From Nitrospira sp. UBA5698 (lineage in GTDB: Bacteria > Nitrospirota > Nitrospiria > Nitrospirales > Nitrospiraceae), in the NCBI GenBank assembly GCA_002420115.1, contig DIHK01000038.1, forward strand, positions 1-28,772: DNA of 28,772 nucleotides. Reading direction: 5' to 3'. Both the position numbers and the translations under genes were made by a program. This document shows positions 7,155 through 14,649 of the stretch, piece by piece; within the stretch, counting starts at the first letter, position 1, and the number at the start of each line of letters is the position of its first letter. Below the pieces are notes generated by a model. It was given only the letters and a program-made list of their open reading frames with translations, did not search any database and was not told where the DNA came from.

Positions 7155-7242
7155 CTGGTCGGTACGCCTCGGCATTTATCGCGCGCTCACATGAGGGAAT
7201 TTCGGCTCTAACTCACCGAGCGCTGAGGAGAGCACTCCATAG

Positions 7243-7374
7243 CTGTTCCGTATACCGCATAATGAGGGCATACGGATTATCGTCCAGCCTATGTCGGTGA
7301 TCAGATTCAATCCTGGTTCGACCGTCACGGCCGCGCCGTGCTGATCCGAAGTCTTGATGAAAACGGGCGATAAC
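7243..7374 (+). pseudogene. Decayed 3' remnant of the lipoprotein gene
   Basis: Read in frame from 7246, the sequence gives FRIPHNEGIRI, clearly related to LRIPHDENTRI of the intact lipoprotein at 5829. A one-base deletion near 7278 then shifts the frame. The last part (from 7296) restores the same C-terminus (GDQIQSWFDRHGRAV...NGR) with a TAA stop. An in-frame TAG at 7240 cuts it off upstream and no start is present. Identity to the intact gene is about 70% before 7296 and 76 of 77 bases after it. This jump indicates gene conversion or recombination within the 3' block. Confidence 0.75.
7296..7372 (+). repeat. Direct repeat, right copy
   Basis: The partner of 6138-6214, with 76 of 77 bases identical. 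It lies about 140 bases after the end of the MNT gene. The distance between repeat starts is 1158 bases, the size of the HEPN/MNT insert plus one repeat. Confidence 0.9.
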
Positions 7375-7466
7375 CGTTGTGTTGGCGCCATTCGGTGGGC
7401 ACCACCTCACCGGTACCGGTAAGCTCAATCGCACACCGCCCGGCCTCTATGCTGAGCTAGTTCCTA

Positions 7467-8171
7467 CTAGAGACCCACAGCACGATGCGTTTCGTACGTC
7501 ATCACGCCTAGAAATCCTGCAAGCAAGAGATAATAGGTGGCGTAACTCCAGCGCGTGGACGGCGACACGTCGTAATACCGTTCTGACATCACCGAACCGG
7601 TCTGCCTGAATGTGGAAAGGAGGTGGGGAATCGACAGGAGTGCGAGAAGCAACAGCATCGGACTGTGGTTCCAAAGAAAGAGCATCACAATCAAGGGGGC
7701 TCCGATCCACCAGGTTTTTGGTGAAATAATCGACGTGATTCGTCCGCCATCAAGTGGAGCCAGCGGGATCAGATTAAAGAGATTCAGCATGAACCCCGCA
7801 TAGGCCAACGCCCGAAGCAACGGACTCTGAAGGAAGTCGGCGGCATAGAAGCAGCCCATAGCAGCGATGGTCCCGACAACCGGTCCAGCCATGGCCACAT
7901 AGGCTTCCGTTTCCACATCCATCGGTTGTTCTTTCAACTGAATCCAGGCCCCGACGAATGGAATGAACGTGGGCGCCCCGACATCCAACCCGCGTTGTCG
8001 CGCCGCCACAAAGTGCCCCATCTCATGGCAGAAAATCAGACCGACGAAGCCTGCCGCATACCGCCACCCATAGATAAAACTATATGTGATGACCGATAAC
8101 AGCATTGTGCCGGAGGTCAGCAGCACCTTGCCAAATTTTGCTCCAGCAAGCAGGGCAAGCAGCGTTTTCAT
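7467..8171 (-). CDS. M50 / site-2-type membrane metalloprotease
   Basis: 234 residues, largely membrane-embedded. The zinc motif HEMGH (49-53) lies in the hydrophobic segment GFVGLIFCHEMGHFVAA. The second conserved site is LNLFNLIPLAPLDGGR (129-144), where D141 completes the active site, as in S2P/SpoIVFB-like proteases and in the soluble-looking 'site-2 protease family' members of many bacteria. About five or six membrane spans are expected; there is no PDZ domain. ATG 8171 gives a compact N-terminus. The frame runs on to 8279, but the extension is basic and antisense-like, so it was rejected. The gene begins 10 bases after the stop of the DUF2167 gene, so the two form an operon. Proteolytic release of a membrane-anchored partner is possible, but the substrate is unknown. 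Confidence 0.87.
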   Translation of the reverse strand: MKTLLALLAGAKFGKVLLTSGTMLLSVITYSFIYGWRYAAGFVGLIFCHEMGHFVAARQRGLDVGAPTFIPFVGAWIQLKEQPMDVETEAYVAMAGPVVGTIAAMGCFYAADFLQSPLLRALAYAGFMLNLFNLIPLAPLDGGRITSIISPKTWWIGAPLIVMLFLWNHSPMLLLLALLSIPHLLSTFRQTGSVMSERYYDVSPSTRWSYATYYLLLAGFLGVMTYETHRAVGL

Positions 8172-8181
8172 CTCGTTCCCA

Positions 8182-9039
8182 TCAGGCTGACGGCGGCGGC
8201 GTGGAGCGCCCCTTGACGATCTTCCACACCCAACCCACCACAGCCACTCCAGCGAGAAGAATGACCTTCTTGAAGGCAATGATCATTACGAGCAGCTTCG
8301 CGAAGAGTCCAGACTTAAATGCTGCGCCCGCAACCAGTGCCGCCAGCCCAACCGCTGCGACCTTGTCGGTCGTACTGTCGAAATCCACGTACCGCTTGCC
8401 CTGCACAAAGTTGAGATTCGATAACAGGCTCACCGCATGGGGTTTGAGCGTAGGCAACTGAGCCAGGTCGGCCACGAGATTCATACTCATATATCCATGA
8501 CGGCCTAGTGCGAGGGTATTGTAATTGACGGTCGTCCCATGGCTGGTCTCGGCGGAAATGGCCCAGACCACTTTGTTCGTGGCCTTATCGTAATGTGGCT
8601 TCTCCTCCCACCCTTTGATATTGAGCGCCTCCATCCCCATCTCACGCCGCTTGGCATTGGCTTCTTCCGTTCCTTCTTTAATAGAGTCCAGCATTTCATC
8701 AGCGTTCCAGGCAGACGCATCATCATCCTCCACATAGCCGGCATCGATGAACCGAATCACTACAAACCAATTACTGTCCCCTGAGCCACTCGTGACCAAC
8801 CCAAGTTCCGCTCCGGAAGGGAAATTGCCCATCTCCCGCAAGAGACGTTCAGTGTCCTTTGGCCCCAGAAATCGATACCCTGAGGACAACGTTAGCGTGG
8901 CTTGATCCCCAAGGGGTGCGTCTAACGGCCCCTGTTGCCAGGCATAGGTAGGTTCAGTCGACTGCGCGTGGACCTCCCCCCACATGCCCAGGACGACAGC
9001 CACTCCGACAAGATAGATACGAAGAATCATGGATGTCAT
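8182..9039 (-). CDS. DUF2167 membrane-anchored exported protein
   Basis: 285 residues. A signal sequence (about 5-25, ending VHAQ) precedes an exported region bearing the DUF2167 hallmarks: YRFLGPKDTERLLREMGN (about 54-71), NWFVVIRFIDAGYVEDDDASAWNADEML (about 89-117), and NYNTLALGRHGYMSMNLV (about 172-189). Two hydrophobic stretches at about 228-270 then anchor it, followed by a basic tail (WKIVKGRS). The function of DUF2167 is unknown. The start at 9039 has GGGAGGA five bases upstream; the frame continues upstream to 9087 without support. It sits directly before the M50 protease, an arrangement suggesting shared membrane or envelope stress duty. Confidence 0.85.
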   Translation of the reverse strand: MTSMILRIYLVGVAVVLGMWGEVHAQSTEPTYAWQQGPLDAPLGDQATLTLSSGYRFLGPKDTERLLREMGNFPSGAELGLVTSGSGDSNWFVVIRFIDAGYVEDDDASAWNADEMLDSIKEGTEEANAKRREMGMEALNIKGWEEKPHYDKATNKVVWAISAETSHGTTVNYNTLALGRHGYMSMNLVADLAQLPTLKPHAVSLLSNLNFVQGKRYVDFDSTTDKVAAVGLAALVAGAAFKSGLFAKLLVMIIAFKKVILLAGVAVVGWVWKIVKGRSTPPPSA

Positions 9040-9737
9040 AGGTCCTCCCAGATACGAGGTTGTAACACGAGACAAGGCAATACCCATCGTAAAATGCTGT
9101 ATGGGACAGAACTAGTCCGGTCAGTTCATGAAAGCTGCGCGTTCATTCATAATCATTAGCCAGCAGGCTCGTTGCCCGCTAGCTGATTTCGACACGGTGC
9201 CTCACACCTGCTCAGGACTAGCCCTGAGCGGAGGCCCTGCTCTGACGGGGCCGGAGTCGAAGCCTGAAGGGCGCCTTGTTCAGGACTCGTGAATAATGCG
9301 GGCTAGCGATTCGCCATGCCATCTCTCAGCCAGGGACGAGCTTACCACTTTGCCCCTTTTTACCCTCTTCACAATCCTCTACATCTAGTGTGATCGGTCT
9401 TCGTATGTACAATTACTTTCAGGTACTGCTGCTACCATAGTTTCCAAGGGCCCCTTCGTTCTATCTGCTCTACAATCCTTGCGGAAGGCGCACTGCACCC
9501 ACATTCACCAGTTGCAAACGGAGACAAGAGGGCGTAGGATTTTGCCGTACCACCAAATTTTCATGAGCCTGTATCAGTAACAGATCTCGTGCTGTGGCTG
9601 GATCACTTTCTTCTGTTTCGGAGTCGGCATGTGGCCGTGTGAACAGGACAAAGGTGACGCCCCATGCATTGGGTTTTTATATTATTGAAACCGGGTTTTG
9701 TCGGATTTCGGACTTTTATCATTTTGTGAGGTGGGTC
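9040..9737. other. Long intergenic region without a gene
   Basis: About 700 bases separate the DUF2167 start from the OmpA-like start; the two genes diverge. Apart from the repeat at 9188-9261 I find no protein with family features and no recognisable RNA. A short CCCA...TGGG hairpin followed by five T (9661-9678) stands about 60 bases before the OmpA-like start and could be a weak terminator. The frame of the OmpA-like gene is open to 9594, but the ribosome site and signal peptide place its start at 9738. Confidence 0.5.
9188..9261. repeat. REP-like extragenic palindromic element
   Basis: The element is bounded by TTCGAC (9188-9193) and its complement GTCGAA (9256-9261). Inside are two hairpins: GCTCAGG/CCTGAGC (9210-9216 with 9223-9229, six-base loop) and GGCCC/GGGCC (9233-9237 with 9248-9252). 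Elements with a TTCGAC...GCTCAGG...CCTGAGC core are widespread intergenic repeats in GC-rich bacteria. Only one copy is visible in this window. Confidence 0.6.
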
Positions 9738-11036
9738 ATGATTAGGACGATGACGCTTCTTTCCTGTGCCTTGCTCTTCACCGTTGCAATGGGCGGACCT
9801 GAATCGAGCCTGGCGGCCACTGATCAGCAAGTGGCTTCCGATGACTCCACGCTGGTGTCGGCCATTACTCCCATGACGTCAATCACCATTGATGTGCCCC
9901 AGAGCCAAGCGGGGGAAACCGAGGCAGCAGAGGCAGCAAAAGAAAAAGAAAAGGCGGATGCAGACATTGAGCAGGAAAAGGCACGACTTGAACTGCTTCT
10001 GCAACAGCTGACGGCCAAGGAAAAGGAACTGGCCCTCTTGCGCGAAAAGACCACTGCGGCCGCCACTCAGTTGAACGCGGAGAAAACTCGTGCTGAAGCG
10101 TTGGAAGCACAACTCAATCAGAAAGAGCAAGAACTCGCGGGGATCTGCACGGCGCGCGACAACCACCAGCAAATGTCGCAGGAGTTGAACCGAACCAAGA
10201 GCAGTCTGGAGTTGGCCAAGCAGCAGGTCTCCGACATCGAGCGGCAGTATACGATCAGCAACGACCAGCTTGATTTTGCCATGCAACGCATCGCGGACCT
10301 TGACCTGCAGCTGGTGGCCAAGGACCAAGAGTTGAAAATGGAACTCGCCAGCCGAGACTCACAGCTCGTCCAAGCCAAGCGTATCCTGGCGAGTGTGGGA
10401 AAGAGCTTGCCGAAACCGGCCAAGATCACACCCTCGATGAAGAATGCGTTTCCGCAGCAGGCCGTTGCACGTGGTACTGTTGACCTCTCCCGGGTCAGCG
10501 AGAAGCTGGCGAGTGTTCTCCAGGATGATCTCAAAAAAGGCACGGTTGTCTTAGAACAACGTGGCGACAAGCTCACGCTGGCCTTGGCGTCCGGAGAGCT
10601 CTTTGGTGTGGGGCGCGTGACCATGACGACGGCAGGAGCCTCCTTAGTCAAGCGCATCGGGGTAGCCTTGCGCAAGTTCCGTCCCCAGAGTGTCGAAGTC
10701 GCCGGCCATACCGACAGTATCCCGGTCAAGTACAATCCGAAGCGACCGTTTAAGGACAATGCGGAGCTGTCTCAGGCTCGTGCCGAAAACGCAAGCAAAG
10801 CGCTGATTAAGGGTGGACTAGGCGCCGATCGAGTCCGAGCCATCGGCTATGCAGACTCCCGACCCGTCGCGCCCAACGACACGGAAGAAGGCCGGACCAA
10901 GAACCGGCGGGTTGAGATCATTGTTACCCAATCGGGCCAGCCGATCGCCTCCTTAGGTGAGAAGGACGAGCAGACTTCTGAAAACCGAACTGCAGCTCCA
11001 TATGGAGCCGTGATTCAAAAAGTCGCCACTCGCTGA
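9738..11036 (+). CDS. OmpA/MotB-domain envelope protein with long coiled coil
   Basis: 432 residues. The signal peptide is about 1-27 (ending SSLAA). A Lys/Glu/Gln-rich heptad region about 60-215 is predicted to be coiled coil, then comes a linker and an OmpA-like peptidoglycan-binding domain about 280-397. Key OmpA motifs are VEVAGHTDSIPV (319-330), LSQARAENASKAL (344-356) and GYADSRPVAPNDTEEGRTKNRRVEI (370-394), containing the conserved Asp and Arg that hold diaminopimelate. The N-terminal coiled coil plus C-terminal OmpA layout is typical of proteins bridging peptidoglycan and the envelope; MotB proper is excluded because there is no retained membrane helix with the proton-channel Asp. The start has GAGGTGG (9728-9734) upstream. 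A hairpin terminator follows, so it is probably monocistronic. Confidence 0.85.
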   Translation: MIRTMTLLSCALLFTVAMGGPESSLAATDQQVASDDSTLVSAITPMTSITIDVPQSQAGETEAAEAAKEKEKADADIEQEKARLELLLQQLTAKEKELALLREKTTAAATQLNAEKTRAEALEAQLNQKEQELAGICTARDNHQQMSQELNRTKSSLELAKQQVSDIERQYTISNDQLDFAMQRIADLDLQLVAKDQELKMELASRDSQLVQAKRILASVGKSLPKPAKITPSMKNAFPQQAVARGTVDLSRVSEKLASVLQDDLKKGTVVLEQRGDKLTLALASGELFGVGRVTMTTAGASLVKRIGVALRKFRPQSVEVAGHTDSIPVKYNPKRPFKDNAELSQARAENASKALIKGGLGADRVRAIGYADSRPVAPNDTEEGRTKNRRVEIIVTQSGQPIASLGEKDEQTSENRTAAPYGAVIQKVATR

Positions 11037-11048
11037 TTCTGTTTGGAT

Positions 11049-11090
11049 ATCGCCCTTCCCGTCCTAGGACAAGCCGGGAGGGGCGATTTA
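11049..11090 (+). terminator. Rho-independent-type terminator after the OmpA-like gene
   Basis: A 13-bp stem (11049-11061 with 11075-11087), GC rich, with one G-U pair in RNA. The 13-base loop itself contains the palindrome TCCTAGGA. The T run after the stem is short (TTTA). It begins 12 bases after the stop codon at 11036. Confidence 0.7.
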
Positions 11091-11167
11091 TCCGCCCCAC
11101 ACCTCGCTTCATTGTCCCTCATATCCCTCGAGACCGGTCATCGGATCACATGGCACTTCTTCATTTC

Positions 11168-11225
11168 GTGAAGCGTCGAGCGTGAAATATATTTCGTATC
11201 CAGATCCTGACGCTTCACGCTTCAC
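11168..11225. repeat. Imperfect inverted repeat (GTGAAGCGT type)
   Basis: The arms 11168-11184 and 11209-11225 pair at 14 of 17 positions around a 24-base AT-rich loop. The right arm is itself a near tandem of CGCTTCAC. It lies in the 265-base gap between the OmpA-like terminator and the gene at 11357, where nothing else was found. It may be a repetitive extragenic element or an RNA hairpin. Confidence 0.5.
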
Positions 11226-11356
11226 AAACGACGAGCGACGACTCTTGTTGCAGCGACATCTCGATAGTAGCCGTAGACCTGTTCCGAACTACTGCGGAAC
11301 AGCGCCGCAAACCACGGCTTGAGGGGCAAACACGCAGTGCAGTATGTTACTCAACC

Positions 11357-11839
11357 ATGACACCAAGCGAAGCCGCGACAGCATTGTTCACAAGGATGCC
11401 TGGCCCCATTACTCCCGCACAACTTGAGGAATATGGTATCGTGGCGGCCGAGGCCCACGTCCCTCACATCGCCCGGGAGATTCTCTCACTGAATCTCTAC
11501 TGGGCCCTCGCCGCGATCGACGCTCATATCCCATCCAAATACAAAGCCCTTATCAACGAAGACCTGTTCGAGTCCATCCAGGCTCAGTGGTGGCCTTCTG
11601 GGCAACTGGGAACAGGCACGTGGGTGGAGTATCAACCGGAGTTGAGTGAACGGCGTGAACACTATGCCCGCCTGGTGGATCAAGAAGGGCTTAATCCCAC
11701 AGGCATCTGTGCCGAAACAGCAGGCCGCATGGAAGACCTGGGCCTGATTGAGCCAGGCGAACGCGAGAAGCTGCTCGTGCTGTTAATCGACTATGCACCT
11801 GCTGCGGAATATGGCCGGCTGCTGGAGAATATCGGGTGA
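11357..11839 (+). CDS. Uncharacterised 160-residue protein
   Basis: I do not recognise a family. The protein is acidic, helical and soluble-looking, without a signal peptide or membrane span, and rich in Glu, Ala and Leu. Tryptophans cluster at WALAAIDAHIPSKY (about 49-62) and QAQWWPSGQLGTGTWVEYQPE (about 75-95). The frame is open over its full length with normal codon use, and the only in-frame start with a plausible N-terminus is ATG 11357; the ribosome site is weak. It converges on gpmA with a 98-base gap. No neighbour suggests a function, so it is left as hypothetical but probably real. Confidence 0.6.
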   Translation: MTPSEAATALFTRMPGPITPAQLEEYGIVAAEAHVPHIAREILSLNLYWALAAIDAHIPSKYKALINEDLFESIQAQWWPSGQLGTGTWVEYQPELSERREHYARLVDQEGLNPTGICAETAGRMEDLGLIEPGEREKLLVLLIDYAPAAEYGRLLENIG

Positions 11840-11937
11840 GCACCCACCGGCTCCGATGAAGGCTTCACGAGTGGTGCGTTCCTCGTTTTGAGCAAAGCTC
11901 ATGACTCATCACTCACCTCTCAGCACTATCGGGTCTG

Positions 11938-12543
11938 CTACAGATACCGATGCGACAAGACCTTGCCGCGCTCATCGAATTCGTAGAGCAGCGGCACCCC
12001 AGTCGGAATATTCAGCTCTAAGACCGCTTCTTTCGAAAGTTGGTCCAGTTCCATCACCAGTGCACGCAAACTATTGCCATGGGCGGCAATGATGATCGTT
12101 TCGCCCTTCAAGAGATGAGGCTTGATCATCTTCTCATAGTAGGGGAGCGCCCGCTCTGCCGTATCCTTCAAGCTCTCTCCACCCGGCGGTCTGACGTCAT
12201 AACTGCGCCGCCAGATTTTCACCTGTGCATCACCGTACTTTTGGGCAGTTTCTGCCTTATTCAATCCCTGCAATTCCCCATACATCCGTTCGTTCAGAGC
12301 CTTGTCCTTTTCGATGGGGATCCCGGTTTGACTGATCGCCTCCAAGACAATCCTCAGAGTCTCATTCGCTCTCATGAGCACCGAGGTAAAGGCGCGATGG
12401 AATTTCATCTCACGCAGTTTCTCTCCCGCACTCTTCGCCTCCTCGATCCCCTTGGGCGAAAGCGGCACATCCACCCAACCCGTGAAGCGGTTTTCCAAGT
12501 TCCACTGCGACTCCCCATGCCGAAGCAAGACTAATCGAGCCAT
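11938..12543 (-). CDS. gpmA: 2,3-bisphosphoglycerate-dependent phosphoglycerate mutase
   Basis: A 201-residue histidine phosphatase. It shows LLRHGESQWN (6-15, phospho-His H9), NRFTGWVDVPLS (18-29), ALNERMYGELQGLNK (82-96, catalytic E85), RPPGGESLKD (118-127) and AAHGNSLRAL (153-162, second His H155). The NRFTGW, GLNK and GGES motifs single out the dPGM branch over broader histidine phosphatases. It is shorter than the ~230-250-residue classic form, as in many bacterial short dPGMs, and has Met in place of the frequent His after 'NER'. It interconverts 3- and 2-phosphoglycerate in glycolysis and gluconeogenesis. The start has GAGAGGA upstream. The DUF2628-like gene ends 54 bases upstream on the same strand and may be cotranscribed. 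Confidence 0.9.
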   Translation of the reverse strand: MARLVLLRHGESQWNLENRFTGWVDVPLSPKGIEEAKSAGEKLREMKFHRAFTSVLMRANETLRIVLEAISQTGIPIEKDKALNERMYGELQGLNKAETAQKYGDAQVKIWRRSYDVRPPGGESLKDTAERALPYYEKMIKPHLLKGETIIIAAHGNSLRALVMELDQLSKEAVLELNIPTGVPLLYEFDERGKVLSHRYL

Positions 12544-12597
12544 CCTAATTCCTCTCTTCCATCAAGATGATCCCAGGATACCCACTATCCCGGCAGG

Positions 12598-13254
12598 TCA
12601 GACCTGAGGCTGCATCGCCGCTTGCTTGGCAGGCCGACCTGGCGGCTGATCCAAATCCGGCGGACCGTCCTGAACCATTTTGACCAATGTCGCCAGGAAA
12701 ATGAGATAGAAGACGACACCAACCCAAATGACGTAGGGTTGCACACCACCGGACTCTTTCAGCGCAGTTTCTTGAGCAGCCGGATCCAGCCGACTTGCTC
12801 GCTTCATTTCTCCGATATGCTCCCAGCAATGCCAATAATAGAGATAGTTGGCCGTCGCCCCCGCCATGACGCTCCAGACAATCCCGGCGGACACATCCCC
12901 CGTGAGATAGGTGGAGACCATCGGACCAACGGCATAGACAAACGCATGGAGATACATCTTCCGGTACAGAAACCAGAGAAAGGAGATATAGAGAAACGCC
13001 GGCCAGTTCCATGACAGGGCAAATCGCGGTTGCCCATTCGCCGAAAATTTCTTAAAGACTCTCAAATAGTAATCGGCATTCGGCCCGACAAATTGGCGCC
13101 AGCGTGTCTCCTCGTCCTGAATCGGTTGGGCTGCGGTACTCCCAGCGGCTGTCTCATCGGAGGACGCCGTCACTTCCATCAACTTCGTCCCACACTGATG
13201 GCAGAAGTTGGCATCCTCGGGGTTCTGCTGCTGACACTGCCCACACATCGTCAT
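12598..13254 (-). CDS. Zinc-ribbon plus DUF2628-like membrane protein
   Basis: 218 residues. An N-terminal zinc ribbon (C4, C7, C18, C21: MCGQCQQQNPEDANFCHQCG) is followed by a linker and a membrane domain starting 'RFALSWNWPAFLYISFLWFLYRKMY'. That opening (NWPAFLF..LWFLYRKMY) is typical of DUF2628. About four hydrophobic segments follow, one ending YLYYWHCWEHIGEMKR. The tail (PPDLDQPPGRPAKQ) is disordered and cytoplasmic-looking. The function is unknown. ATG 13254 was chosen because it puts the first cysteine of the ribbon near the N-terminus; ATG 13248 or GTG 13272 are alternatives and none has a strong ribosome site. Confidence 0.75.
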   Translation of the reverse strand: MTMCGQCQQQNPEDANFCHQCGTKLMEVTASSDETAAGSTAAQPIQDEETRWRQFVGPNADYYLRVFKKFSANGQPRFALSWNWPAFLYISFLWFLYRKMYLHAFVYAVGPMVSTYLTGDVSAGIVWSVMAGATANYLYYWHCWEHIGEMKRASRLDPAAQETALKESGGVQPYVIWVGVVFYLIFLATLVKMVQDGPPDLDQPPGRPAKQAAMQPQV

Positions 13255-13431
13255 GGCGAAGCAGCTTACCACACTCCGAAATGGAAGAGAGGATCATTTG
13301 ACGCGATGATGCGCTTCCGGTTTGAGTGCCGATCCGACCTCTCTTTTTGAGCTTGACACTCCCCTCCGCACTTGTTGCTCTTCCTACTGTCCCTGTGCTA
13401 GCGTTCCTTTCTTTCTAAGGGGATACGTCAT

Positions 13432-14649
13432 ATGCCGACTGAGGAATTGAAGGACGACGCGGCCAAGTACCTGATGCAGACTTACACCCGCCAACCGCTC
13501 TCGATCGTGCGGGGGCGAGGTGCGAAGGTCTACGATCTGGAGGGCCGCGAGTACCTGGATTTTGTGGCGGGGATCGCAGTAAATATTTTAGGGTATGGGC
13601 ATCCGGACCTTGTCCAGGCGATCCAACGCCAAGCGGCTCAACTCATCCATACCTCCAATCTGTATTACACCGAGCCCCAGGTGAAGCTGGCCCGTTTGCT
13701 GGTCGACCATTCGTTCGCCGATCGCGTGTTCTTTTGTAACAGCGGTGCCGAAGCGAACGAAGCGGCGATCAAGCTGGCACGACGCTACGGGCATGAGCGC
13801 TACGGAGCGGCTCGTTTTGAAATTATCACGATGAAGAATTCGTTCCATGGCCGAACCCTGGCCATGGTCACGGCGACCGGTCAAGAAAAGGTCCAAAAGG
13901 GCTTCGAACCGCTGATGCCCGGATTCGCCTATGCCCCGTTCAATGACTTCACGGCCATCGAATCGCTCGTTACGGAAAGAACTGCAGCCATCATGCTGGA
14001 GCCGATCCAGGCGGAAGGTGGGGTGCACGTCGCTGATCGGGAGTATCTCAAGAACCTCAGGCAGCTCTGCACACAAAAAGACATCCTCCTGATTTTTGAT
14101 GAGATCCAAACCGGCATGGGCCGAACCGGGACCCTCTTCGCCTATGAACAACTGGGAGTTCAGCCCGACATCATGACCTTGGCCAAGGGCCTCGCTGGGG
14201 GAGTCCCGATCGGCGCCTGCCTCGCCACAGAATCCGTGGCAGCGGCCTTCACCCCCGGCTCCCATGCCTCAACATTCGGCGGAAATCCGCTCGCCTGTGC
14301 GGCCGCTCTCGCAGTCTGCCACGTCCTGCTTGAAGGGCCTGTGCTGGAGAACGCGAAGCGTATGGGAGAGTCTTTGGCGAAAGGCTTAGCTGACTGCAAG
14401 AGCCGCTATCGCGTCGTCCAGGAGGTGCGCGGGCTTGGCCTGTTACAGGGAATGGAATTAACGATCGATGCCAGAACGGTGGTCAGCGATGCGCTGGCGC
14501 GCGGGGTGCTGTTGAATGCCGCGAACGAGCATGTGCTGCGCATGGTCCCGCCCTTGATTATTACACAGCCGGAGATCGATCGACTCATGGATCTCCTCGG
14601 AGCACTCTTTACTCAACGCCAGTCGACGGAAAAAGACGCTCACCACTGA
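13432..14649 (+). CDS. argD: Acetylornithine aminotransferase
   Basis: A 405-residue class III PLP aminotransferase. YLDFVAGIAVNILGYGHP (41-58), NSGAEANEAAIKLAR (103-117), FHGRTLA (138-144), FDEIQTGMGRTG (222-233, D223 contacts the PLP nitrogen), and the Schiff-base lysine K252 in TLAKGLAGGVPIGA all match ArgD. It transfers the amino group from glutamate to N-acetylglutamate semialdehyde in arginine synthesis, and in some bacteria also acts as N-succinyl-diaminopimelate aminotransferase (DapC). Its place at the head of an operon that also holds lysA-dapA-dapB makes that second role worth considering, but it is not shown. AAGGGGAT upstream supports the start. The stop overlaps argF by one base (TGATG). 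The promoter must lie in the 177-base gap after the divergent DUF2628-like gene; a TTGACA at 13353 has no good -10 partner. Confidence 0.93.
   Translation: MPTEELKDDAAKYLMQTYTRQPLSIVRGRGAKVYDLEGREYLDFVAGIAVNILGYGHPDLVQAIQRQAAQLIHTSNLYYTEPQVKLARLLVDHSFADRVFFCNSGAEANEAAIKLARRYGHERYGAARFEIITMKNSFHGRTLAMVTATGQEKVQKGFEPLMPGFAYAPFNDFTAIESLVTERTAAIMLEPIQAEGGVHVADREYLKNLRQLCTQKDILLIFDEIQTGMGRTGTLFAYEQLGVQPDIMTLAKGLAGGVPIGACLATESVAAAFTPGSHASTFGGNPLACAAALAVCHVLLEGPVLENAKRMGESLAKGLADCKSRYRVVQEVRGLGLLQGMELTIDARTVVSDALARGVLLNAANEHVLRMVPPLIITQPEIDRLMDLLGALFTQRQSTEKDAHH

Noticed and set aside
6277..7242. CTATGGAG near 6277 and CTCCATAG at 7235 as terminal inverted repeats of an element
   Set aside because: Only eight bases match, and the positions do not coincide with the 77-bp repeat ends; likely chance.
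10118..10759. A 213-codon open frame on the minus strand inside the OmpA-like gene
   Set aside because: It lies antisense to a gene with strong motifs, has Ser/Arg-rich shadow composition and no family features.
13353..13358. TTGACA as the -35 of the arg operon promoter
   Set aside because: No acceptable -10 hexamer is found at a 15-19 base distance.
13588..14265. A 225-codon minus-strand open frame inside argD
   Set aside because: Antisense shadow of a confirmed enzyme; no motif and no independent ribosome site.
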